Below, piece after piece: positions 1-7,435 of a DNA stretch of 64,000 nt. The stretch spans positions 124,001 to 188,000 of the forward strand of contig JAUIGN010000003.1 in NCBI GenBank assembly GCA_030430075.1, written 5' to 3'. Each line of letters opens with the position of its first letter. The stretch's first letter is position 1. The stretch comes from a bacterium. Its GTDB lineage: Bacteria; Planctomycetota; Planctomycetia; Pirellulales; Pirellulaceae. The notes beneath the pieces were generated by a model. It ran no database searches. It was given only the letters and a program-made list of their open reading frames with translations, and was not told where the DNA came from. Position numbers and translations under genes: made by a program.

Positions 1-2240
1 TTCCCCTTCCCTTCGCGGCGACAGACGTTCGCGAAAAGGCGATTCGTTTTCGCGGGTCGGATCGCATCGCCCTCGACCAGCCACTCCATCAACTGGACTT
101 CGCCAAACCATTCACGATCGAACTCTGGGTGCGTTTCGACAAGGGCACGACTGCCCACTGGCTGGTGGGGGATCTGGTGGTGGGGAATCACCCTGATGTT
201 CCTTCCGGCAGCGCCCAGGGGTGGCAGGCATGGATTGAAGAGACAGCAGGCGGTCGTCAGCGATTTGGCATCACCACGCGGCAGGGCTTCCTGGTCGACT
301 ACCCGGCCCGGGATGCGACGTGGAGACACCTGGCCGTCAGTGGCGACGGCACCACGGTTTCCATCTTTGTCGATGGACGCCGGGCCGCCAGTCGCCCGGC
401 CACACTCCTGGCAACGCAACATATCCCAAGTCCGCTCCCGCTGCATGTCGGATCGCACAACTACCTGCACCCCTCGCAGCCGGCCGGCCTGCAAGGACAA
501 CTTCGGGCCCTGCGAATCTCCTCGGCCTGCCGGTACCAAGAGAACTTCACGCCCCCGGCGACATTGGACACCGACGAGGCCACGGAAGTCGTTTTTGATT
601 TTCGCCGCCCAGTGAGTAGCCGAAGGATCAGGGACCTTTCTCGTCATGCACGCGACGGCACTCTGTGGGGTGCCGAGTGGGTGGCGCTGACCGCGGATGC
701 GGCGGTGGTTGCTGGTTCCACCGTGGACGCGGCGGGGCCGGCCGGCGGTCTTACCGCGTCGGGCGAATCGCCATCCGAGATCGCCGAAGCGATTCGCCTG
801 CCTGCTCCGTCGACGGACGAACTGGCGAAAGCCCGTCAGGAAATCGAGCGGCTGCTGGAAGCCGAAATCGCCTCCGCCCGACAGCCGACCGAACAGTTGG
901 AATTAGCGGCCCGGCTGAGCGACCTGGCGCGAGATCCGGAGGCACCGCCGGCCACGCGTTTCGCGCTCTTTGAAATGAGCGTCGAACGATTTGCGGCTGG
1001 CAGCGACTTGTCAAAAGCGATCAAGGTGATCGACGAGCTCGCGGCCCAGTTCGACATCGACCGCGTTCGGCGGCAGGCAGACTTGATGCGTACGGTAGGG
1101 GGCAGGCCTCTGGCGCGGGATGACCGTCGGAAGCTGGCTGAGACGGCCCTCGGCACCGGAGAGGCGATGCTGCAGGAGGGCCGATTCGGGTTGGCCGAGG
1201 AAGTAGCCCAGGTCGCTGTCACCGCGGCCACGCGAATTCGCAATGCCGAGCTGGGCAAGCGGGCTCGCCAACTTCGAGAAGCGGCAAAGCGTGGCGGCAG
1301 GTTGGCGGCCGAAGCCGATCAAGCGCGGCAAACGTTGCTCGACGCCCCCGACGATCCCGCAGCCAATACGACGTATGGGTTGTTTCTCTGCCTGCAGCGG
1401 AATCAATGGGCCCAGGGGGCAACGCACCTGGCAAAGTCCGAAGTGAACCCACTGCGCGAGGCGGCCAGCGCGGAGACAGGTATCGTCGACGGAGACGCCG
1501 AGTCGCAGCGAGAGGCTGCCGAACTCTGGTACGGGGCACGCGGCGAGATCCGCGAGGACGATCAGGTCGCCCTGCTCGAGCACGTCCTGGCACTGGCGCG
1601 GCGGGCCGTTCCCGGGTTGAAGGGGATCGCGAAACTGACGCTGGAAAAGCGGATCACGCAGATTGCCGCTGAGCTGCCCGCAGAAACGGCTCCCGATCAC
1701 GCGGCGCAAGCGGCCCGCGCACGGTTCGAACCGCCAAGGGAATTTCAGGCCCTGCTGGGGCGGCTCCGCGTGGATGGACGGGATGTCGGCATCCTGTGGA
1801 AGTACCGGAGCGGATTGCTGTTGGCCGACGCCAATGTGGCCGATGTGCTCTTACAGTCAGGAATCAATCGAGGCCACCTTCAGCTCGATTTCGTCGGGAA
1901 GCTCCAACTGGCCGAGACCACCTCGGTCAGCGTCGCGCTGCGCGGCGGATCACCGCAGGGAGCAACCGCCACGCTGTTCGTGGATGGGAAGCAGGTGGGA
2001 GCGGTTGGCGGTGAGCATCCCGCGTCGAACCGCTTCGAGTTGGAGCTTGTCAAAGGCGAACACAAGGTGGCCTGGCAACTTTCAGGCCGCGACCTGGGAG
2101 CCAACTCGCTGCAGTTCACGGCAACGGAGACCTCCACGCCGCTCGTTGTCTACTACGATCTCCCGCTCTTCAATGCAGTTCGCGGATCTCCCAGCCGGCC
2201 TCGACTGACCGTGAACTTGATGGGCGGCGGAGCCAACTGA
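1..2240 (+). CDS. LamG-domain protein, 5'-truncated by window edge
   Basis: The frame is already open at the left edge and has no stop before the first possible GTG at 129, so the true start lies outside the window. The visible protein opens with a LamG/concanavalin-like fold (FTIELWVRF, then HLAVSGDGTTVSIFVDG) up to about base 600. A long helical middle part follows, including the stretch ATRFALFEMSVERFAAGSDL, which I associate with planctomycetal multidomain proteins that join LamG modules to kinase or sulfatase-maturation-like parts. The last 170 or so residues look beta-rich. No membrane segment is seen. Carbohydrate or protein binding is a family-level guess and no catalytic motif is visible. 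The gene ends 142 bases before the convergent methyltransferase-like gene. Confidence 0.75.
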   Translation, partial: PLPFAATDVREKAIRFRGSDRIALDQPLHQLDFAKPFTIELWVRFDKGTTAHWLVGDLVVGNHPDVPSGSAQGWQAWIEETAGGRQRFGITTRQGFLVDYPARDATWRHLAVSGDGTTVSIFVDGRRAASRPATLLATQHIPSPLPLHVGSHNYLHPSQPAGLQGQLRALRISSACRYQENFTPPATLDTDEATEVVFDFRRPVSSRRIRDLSRHARDGTLWGAEWVALTADAAVVAGSTVDAAGPAGGLTASGESPSEIAEAIRLPAPSTDELAKARQEIERLLEAEIASARQPTEQLELAARLSDLARDPEAPPATRFALFEMSVERFAAGSDLSKAIKVIDELAAQFDIDRVRRQADLMRTVGGRPLARDDRRKLAETALGTGEAMLQEGRFGLAEEVAQVAVTAATRIRNAELGKRARQLREAAKRGGRLAAEADQARQTLLDAPDDPAANTTYGLFLCLQRNQWAQGATHLAKSEVNPLREAASAETGIVDGDAESQREAAELWYGARGEIREDDQVALLEHVLALARRAVPGLKGIAKLTLEKRITQIAAELPAETAPDHAAQAARARFEPPREFQALLGRLRVDGRDVGILWKYRSGLLLADANVADVLLQSGINRGHLQLDFVGKLQLAETTSVSVALRGGSPQGATATLFVDGKQVGAVGGEHPASNRFELELVKGEHKVAWQLSGRDLGANSLQFTATETSTPLVVYYDLPLFNAVRGSPSRPRLTVNLMGGGAN

Positions 2241-2382
2241 CGCGCCGACGCAGGTTGCCGTTCGCCGGCCTGGAAACGACGCCGGGCATCTTCTCCGAAA
2301 TGTCACCTGGAGTTTACCGTTTCAGAAAGTGGTTCCAGGCGTTGATGATTCCAGATAGGTCCTGGTGGCTCGGTCCCCGGCA

Positions 2383-3267
2383 TCAAGCCAGCGGGTCGGA
2401 GTCGCCGGTCGCGTCCTCGCTGGGTTCGCGCCGCCGCGTCGCGACAAGGGCACAGACTGCGTAGGTCCGGGGGCCGAAGTCCCACAGCCAGGGTGGAGAG
2501 ACACGCACGCTGTGAACGAGCGCGGCGATCACCGGGTCCCTTCCAAAGATTGCGTGCAGGACTGCCGGATTGACTCCGGTGAAGAAGTTGCGTTGCCTGA
2601 TCAACTGGCCGGCAACGGCCGGCAGGGCGGCCGGAAGCGTCGTGGCCAGCGCCGGATAGGTGCCCGAGGAAACAAAGTCGCTAATCAGAATCACCGTGCC
2701 GCCCGGCTGCGTCAGTTCGCACAGGAGTTGGAGATGGCGCAGGCGTACCGCCGCCAGAACCTCCAGGAACCTGGGATGTTCCTGGCCCATGGCAACAGCA
2801 AGCGAATCGACCAGTTGGGTCAACAGGCACGCCGAGGCAACCACCTCAAACGGACCCGGCAGTTGCGGCAAGCAGTGGCTGACCGCCCGCGTGAGACACG
2901 CCTCGACTTCCGCGTCGCTGGGGCCGTGAGCCGGATCCCAATTGCCGACTGCCGCGTGGAATCCGGCCACGTCGATTCCACCCTGGACCGACACGCATTC
3001 CGACTCGGCCCGCCCCTGCGCAGCCAGTCCGCAGGCGAGCGATTCTTCGTCGAGGTCCACCAGGTGAACCTCCTCGAATGCCGAGCAAAGTTCGGCCAGA
3101 TCAAGGTCATTGCAGTTGCCGGCCCCCAGGACACAGAGCCGCCCGTTTCCGGATCCCCGACCAGCGAGCAACAACTGAGTAACTCGCCGGCGGTGGCCCG
3201 CGAACGATTCCCACCGACCACGACTCGCCGCGTTCCGGCGCCGGTGCAGCTCGTCGATCCGATTCAT
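2383..3267 (-). CDS. SAM-dependent methyltransferase-like protein
   Basis: This 294-residue protein has a Rossmann-type methyltransferase motif I (RLCVLGAGNCNDLDL, residues about 43-57) followed by an acidic strand end (VHLVDLDEESL), the usual site that holds the adenosyl ribose. It has no membrane segment or export signal. The ATG at 3267 was chosen because GAGGGA lies 4-5 bases upstream; an in-frame ATG 33 bases earlier has no such site. The substrate cannot be predicted. The gene is the last of a minus-strand run with the epimerase, but 260 bases containing a dispersed repeat separate them, so co-transcription is doubtful. Methyltransferase fold is likely; the reaction is unknown. Confidence 0.7.
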   Translation of the reverse strand: MNRIDELHRRRNAASRGRWESFAGHRRRVTQLLLAGRGSGNGRLCVLGAGNCNDLDLAELCSAFEEVHLVDLDEESLACGLAAQGRAESECVSVQGGIDVAGFHAAVGNWDPAHGPSDAEVEACLTRAVSHCLPQLPGPFEVVASACLLTQLVDSLAVAMGQEHPRFLEVLAAVRLRHLQLLCELTQPGGTVILISDFVSSGTYPALATTLPAALPAVAGQLIRQRNFFTGVNPAVLHAIFGRDPVIAALVHSVRVSPPWLWDFGPRTYAVCALVATRRREPSEDATGDSDPLA

Positions 3268-3349
3268 GTCTCCCTCGCCAAAAATAACGGATCCGTCCAT
3301 GTTCGCAGCGTGGCCGGACCGAGGCTTAAAGAAGATCGACCTCTGCGCG

Positions 3350-3514
3350 ATACTGCATCAGCCGTCGGGCGATAGCCCCGGTTCCGTTGATCGCCGAGCA
3401 GACCAAACACGAACGCGGTCCGGCCGCCCCGCCCGGCGCTTGGGTAAGTTCTCTGCAGAGGATGGCGACACAGCGAGGTGCACTGAACCGTTGTCCGTTC
3501 ATGCATGATCCGGC
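3350..3514 (+). repeat. Dispersed intergenic repeat, family 2, copy A
   Basis: About 165 bases that align over most of their length with 22727-22905 and 52443-52615. Shared blocks include ATCAGCCGTCGGGCG, AGCCCCGGTTCCGT, TTGGGTAAGTT and CGTTGT.CGTTCATG. A small hairpin GGGC-GATA-GCCC lies near the left end. The copy sits just downstream of the epimerase stop. Confidence 0.7.
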
Positions 3515-3527
3515 ACGATCCACGCAT

Positions 3528-4538
3528 TCAGACCGCATAATAATCACGATACCAGGTGACGAATTCTGCCACGCCGTCTTCGATCGTTGTCTGTGGTCGA
3601 AAGCCGATGTCGCGGCTGAGGTCGTCGATGTCAGCAAACGTTGCCGGCACATCGCCGGGCTGCATCGGCATCAGGTGCTGTTCCGCCTGGATTCCCAGGG
3701 CCGTCTCGATGGCCGCGATAAACCGCGACAGTTCGACCGGTTCATGGTTGCCGATGTTGTACAGCTTGTACGGTGCCCGGCTGCTGCCCGGGTCGGACGA
3801 TTCAGGGTCCCAATCCGGATTTGCTTGCGGAACTCGCTCGGCCACCCGGACAACACCTTCCACGATATCGTCGATGTAGGTGAAATCGCGGCGCATCTTC
3901 CCGTGATTGTAAACGTCGATCGGTCGTCCCTGGACCATTGCCTCGGTAAATCGGAACAGGGCCATATCGGGGCGTCCCCACGGCCCGTAGACCGTAAAGA
4001 ATCTCAGGCCGGTCGTCGGCAATTGGTAGAGATGGCTGTAGGTGTGCGCCATCAGCTCGTTGGACTTTTTGGTGGCGGCGTACAAGCTCAACGGATGGTC
4101 AACGTGGTCGTGCACGGAGAACGGCATTTTGGCGTTGGCCCCATACACGGAGCTCGACGACGCGTACACCAGATGGCCGACCTGCTGATGACGGCAACCT
4201 TCGAGGACGTTCAAGAAGCCGACGAGGTTGCTGTCGACGTATGCCGCGGGATTTTCCAGCGAGTAGCGAACGCCGGCCTGGGCCGCCAGGTTGATGACCG
4301 TGTCGAACTGCTCGCCTTGAAACAGGTCGGCAATCCCGGACTGGTCGGCAAGATCGAGTTCATGGAAAGCATAGCCGGGCAGCCCTTCGAGCAGCTCGAG
4401 TCGATCCCGCTTTAATGCCACCGAGTAGTAGTCGTTGACGTTGTCGATTCCGACCACCTGATGGCCCTGCTGCGCCAGCGACTTGGCAACGAAACAACCG
4501 ATGAAGCCTGCCACTCCCGTGACGAGATATTTGGACAT
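3528..4538 (-). CDS. UDP-glucuronate 4-epimerase (NAD-dependent epimerase/dehydratase)
   Basis: A 336-residue extended SDR enzyme. It has the NAD-binding TGVAGFIG at residues 7-14, the DNVNDYYSVALKRDRL signature typical of UDP-glucuronate epimerases of the CapI/LpsL type, the catalytic SSSSVYG serine region and the YAATKKSNE Tyr/Lys pair. FFTVYGPWGRPDMALFRFT is also characteristic of this subgroup. The expected reaction is interconversion of UDP-glucuronate and UDP-galacturonate in the cytoplasm, supplying acidic sugars for LPS, capsule or exopolysaccharide. Length is normal. A small gene lies 89 bases upstream on the same strand. The family is certain and the exact sugar substrate probable. 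Confidence 0.88.
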   Translation of the reverse strand: MSKYLVTGVAGFIGCFVAKSLAQQGHQVVGIDNVNDYYSVALKRDRLELLEGLPGYAFHELDLADQSGIADLFQGEQFDTVINLAAQAGVRYSLENPAAYVDSNLVGFLNVLEGCRHQQVGHLVYASSSSVYGANAKMPFSVHDHVDHPLSLYAATKKSNELMAHTYSHLYQLPTTGLRFFTVYGPWGRPDMALFRFTEAMVQGRPIDVYNHGKMRRDFTYIDDIVEGVVRVAERVPQANPDWDPESSDPGSSRAPYKLYNIGNHEPVELSRFIAAIETALGIQAEQHLMPMQPGDVPATFADIDDLSRDIGFRPQTTIEDGVAEFVTWYRDYYAV

Positions 4539-4627
4539 GGGGCCTGCACTGCAAAGGGGTATGTCGACGCCCGGGCTGCGATCGCCGCGCGGGAGGGCGC
4601 GACCCGGCAGCCGGTTTGGATCAGCGG

Positions 4628-4831
4628 CTACGTGGTCGGGGAATTGGGATCGACGGAGGGTGTGGCCAGGTCGATGGGGATGATCGGTGTCACGTCGACC
4701 TTGGTCTTTTCCAGTTGTTCGACGCGGTCGAGCAGTTGTTGGATGATCTCGCCCAGTTCCGTCCCGGCCGCTTCGCCCAGGTGAACGCGGAGGGCCTTGC
4801 GGCTGCCGAAACTTACTTCACGATTGGCCAT
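4628..4831 (-). CDS. Small conserved-looking protein, 67 aa
   Basis: A short acidic protein starting MANREVSFGSRKAL, with a predicted helix (GTELGEIIQQLLDRVEQLEK) and a Pro/Asp-rich tail. It has no signal peptide or membrane segment. It lies between the epimerase (89 bases downstream) and glmS (150 bases upstream), on the same strand as both. I do not recognise the family. Support for a real gene is its fit in the gap, codon composition like its neighbours and an amphipathic coiled-coil-like helix. No function is proposed. Confidence 0.5.
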   Translation of the reverse strand: MANREVSFGSRKALRVHLGEAAGTELGEIIQQLLDRVEQLEKTKVDVTPIIPIDLATPSVDPNSPTT

Positions 4832-4952
4832 GGTTGGCTTCCTCTAAAAATCACGAACTTGCGACCTCGCGACGACGTTTGTTGTCCGACGGACCGAGCC
4901 GTTGGGGTGGAGGAGCCAGTGGAGCCAACGCTCGCCGACGCCGGCAGAATTG

Positions 4953-4969
4953 GTGACCGGCCCGGTCAC
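4953..4969 (-). terminator. GC-rich hairpin after glmS
   Basis: A near-perfect inverted repeat GTGACC-GGCCC-GGTCAC begins 13 bases past the glmS stop. There is no T-tract, so it may be a transcript-end stabiliser rather than an intrinsic terminator. Confidence 0.3.
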
Positions 4970-4981
4970 GGCGGCGGTCGG

Positions 4982-6868
4982 CTACTCGACCGTCACACTC
5001 TTTGCCAGGTTACGCGGTTTATCAACGTCGCAATCGCGCAACAAGGCGGCGTGGTAGGCCAGCAGTTGCAAGGGCACGACATTGATGAGCGGTTGAAGCG
5101 ACTCGCTGATCGAGGGAACTTCAATTACATCATCGGCCACTTGGGCGGCTCGCCGGTCGCCCTCCTGGACGACGGCAATGACCGGCCCCCCCCGGGCTTT
5201 CACCTCCTCCAGGTTGGCCATCACTTTGTCATACACGAACCCCCGGGGAACAATAAATACGCTGGGGGTCTGTTGGTCGACCAAAGCAATCGGACCATGC
5301 TTCATCTCGGCCGCCGGATAGCCTTCGGCATGAACGTAGCTGATTTCCTTGAGCTTCAAGGCGCCTTCCAGGGCCGTGGGAAAGTTGTACTGCCGCCCCA
5401 GGTAAAGGAAGTTGCGGGCGTGTTGGTATTTCTCAGCCACGTACCGCACCTGGTCGCTGGTCTGGAGGGCCTGCCCCAGCTTGTCTGGCAACTGCTGAAA
5501 GTCGTCAATGATCCGCCTTCCCGCCTCGAAGCCCAAGTGCCGCATGCGAGCAAAATAGAGGGCCAGCATGGCGAGCGTCATGCATTGGGCCGTGTAGGCC
5601 TTCGTCGAGGCGACGCCGATCTCCGGTCCGGCATGGAGGAAGATACCGCCATCGGCCTCCTGGGCGATGCTACTTGCCACCACGTTGCAAATGGCGAGCG
5701 TCCGGTGGCCGGTGCGCTTCATCTCCCGGATCGCACCCAACGTGTCGGCCGTCTCGCCACTCTGCGAAATCGCAAAGACCAACGTGTTCGCATCGACAGG
5801 CGGATTGCGGTAGCGGAGTTCGCTGGCATACTCCACTTCGACCGGGATCCGCGCCCACTCCTCAATCAAGTATTCGCCCAACAATCCGGCATGCCAACTG
5901 GTTCCACAGCCGGTCAGGATGATCCGGCGGACACTGCTCAACTGCTGGGGCGTGAGGTTGAGCCCTCCGAACGTGGCCGTCGCATTCTCCACATCGAGCC
6001 GCCCGCGCATCGCGTTGCGTATCGACTCGGGCTGCTCATGAATCTCTTTGAGCATAAAGTGGTCGAAGCCGTTCAACGTGCGGTCACCCGCGTCGACCTG
6101 GAGCACCTCGACGCTCGGTTTCACCGCGCCCAGCTCGCGGTGCGTAATCCGCAGCGACGTTGCCGTCACGATGGCAAGTTGATGGTCGGCCAGGTAGACG
6201 ATCTTGTCCGTGTAGCCGGCCAACGGCAGTGCGTCGCTGGCAACGAAGTGCTCCTGCGGTCCGACGCCCACGACCAAGGGACTCCCCAACCTGGCTGCAA
6301 TCATGACGTCCGGATGATCGCGGAAGAGGATCGCCAGACCGTAGGTCCCGCGCAGTTGGGCCAGCGCCATGCGAACGGCCGTCACCAGGCTGGCATGCAC
6401 GTCGCGCCGTAAGCCCGCACCGTTGGCCCGCGCGGCGTCGGTGGCGGCTTGCGTGTCCAGACAACTGGCGATCAGATGGGCGATCACCTCCGAGTCCGTC
6501 TCGGACCGGAAGACAAAACCTGCGCCTTCCAGCTGCTGACGCAGGCCGGCATAGTTTTCGATCACGCCGTTGTGCACCACGGCGACCTCGCCCAACCCAC
6601 CGACATGTGGATGCGCGTTGGCATCGTTCGCCGGGCCATGCGTGGCCCAGCGAGTATGCCCGATGCCGGCGTGGCCGGGCAGCGGTTCGCTTAGCAACCG
6701 GCCATGCAGGGCATCGACGCGCCCGGTCGTCTTGCAAACACGGATCGCTCCGCGATCGATAACCGCGACTCCCGCGCTGTCGTAGCCACGGTATTCCAAG
6801 CGGCGCAGCCCTTCGACCAAGAACTCGCTGGCATCACGCGATCCGATGTAACCGACGATCCCACACAT
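4982..6868 (-). CDS. glmS: Glutamine--fructose-6-phosphate aminotransferase (isomerizing)
   Basis: GlmS makes glucosamine-6-phosphate from fructose-6-phosphate and glutamine, the entry step to UDP-GlcNAc for LPS and other cell-surface glycans. The start at 6868 gives MCGIVGYIG, placing the obligatory nucleophilic Cys at residue 2 for exposure after Met removal; GGAGATGGAGCG precedes it. Upstream in-frame starts would bury the Cys and are rejected. The N-terminal glutaminase contains HTRWATHG and HNGVIENY. Two SIS sugar-isomerase domains follow (GCGTSWHAG, ISQSGETADT, FLYLGRQYNFPTALEGALKLKE), ending in PRNLAKSVTVE. At 628 residues it is slightly longer than the E. coli enzyme (609), partly from an insertion in the glutaminase domain near DTQAATDAARANG. 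Confidence 0.96.
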   Translation of the reverse strand: MCGIVGYIGSRDASEFLVEGLRRLEYRGYDSAGVAVIDRGAIRVCKTTGRVDALHGRLLSEPLPGHAGIGHTRWATHGPANDANAHPHVGGLGEVAVVHNGVIENYAGLRQQLEGAGFVFRSETDSEVIAHLIASCLDTQAATDAARANGAGLRRDVHASLVTAVRMALAQLRGTYGLAILFRDHPDVMIAARLGSPLVVGVGPQEHFVASDALPLAGYTDKIVYLADHQLAIVTATSLRITHRELGAVKPSVEVLQVDAGDRTLNGFDHFMLKEIHEQPESIRNAMRGRLDVENATATFGGLNLTPQQLSSVRRIILTGCGTSWHAGLLGEYLIEEWARIPVEVEYASELRYRNPPVDANTLVFAISQSGETADTLGAIREMKRTGHRTLAICNVVASSIAQEADGGIFLHAGPEIGVASTKAYTAQCMTLAMLALYFARMRHLGFEAGRRIIDDFQQLPDKLGQALQTSDQVRYVAEKYQHARNFLYLGRQYNFPTALEGALKLKEISYVHAEGYPAAEMKHGPIALVDQQTPSVFIVPRGFVYDKVMANLEEVKARGGPVIAVVQEGDRRAAQVADDVIEVPSISESLQPLINVVPLQLLAYHAALLRDCDVDKPRNLAKSVTVE

Positions 6869-7435
6869 TCGCTCCATCTCCCGTAAATCGAATTCCGTGG
6901 TCGACTCCCGGCCCATTTCGTCGCAGACACCATTCGGAGCGCGGTATCCATCGCTCCGGTGTGGCTGCCTCTCGCACTTGAAAAGGCCCCTCCGCTCTGC
7001 GAGCGAAAGGCGACGCGCTGGTGTCCACGTTCGCGCAGCACGCGCCGACGGCAGGATTCGCCGCGCGAGGGTAGCAAAAACTGGCGCTTCGCCGGAAGGG
7101 CAACCGGCCTCGCAGCAACGGCCATCCGGCGAAGAATAGGCAGACCCGGAAAACAAGGCAAGGCAGGTAACAGGCCGAGCTACCGCAAATGAAGCTCGAC
7201 GCCGGCAAGAAACCAACTCCCAACCTGGCTCGTCATTTATTTAGCAAGGAAACCTGTCCGGCGGCAACAAGTCTGTTGAGCGACCGGGGTGCGGAAGGTT
7301 CGAATCCTGCCGAGCCGCACTCGGACCCGTCGGCACGGTTCGAATGGGCTCTGGCGCGACCGTGTGGAGCGGGTCGGGCATCAATGGCCCACCGTGAAGT
7401 CACCGCAACCAAGACACCATATTGAGGGATGAATC
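6869..7435. other. Divergent intergenic region with a tRNA-like 3' fragment
   Basis: A 567-base region between divergent glmS and the VIT/vWA gene. Bases 7294-7317 read like the T-arm and 3' acceptor strand of a tRNA (GGTTCGAATCC, then TGCCGAGCCG). Bases 7226-7232 can pair with 7311-7317 over 7 bp including one G-T. The 92-base span in between has no D-arm or 7-base anticodon loop, only nested hairpins such as CAACA-AGTC-TGTTG at 7264-7277. It is therefore not a working tRNA by my reading. Promoters for both flanking genes must lie here but none is convincing. Confidence 0.4.

Noticed and set aside
4616..6412. Long plus-strand open frame of about 600 codons
   Set aside because: It lies antisense to glmS, has no recognisable domain and only reflects GC-rich codon structure.
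7226..7317. Functional tRNA gene
   Set aside because: No D-arm, no 7-base anticodon loop and one T-stem mismatch; only the 3' part resembles a tRNA.
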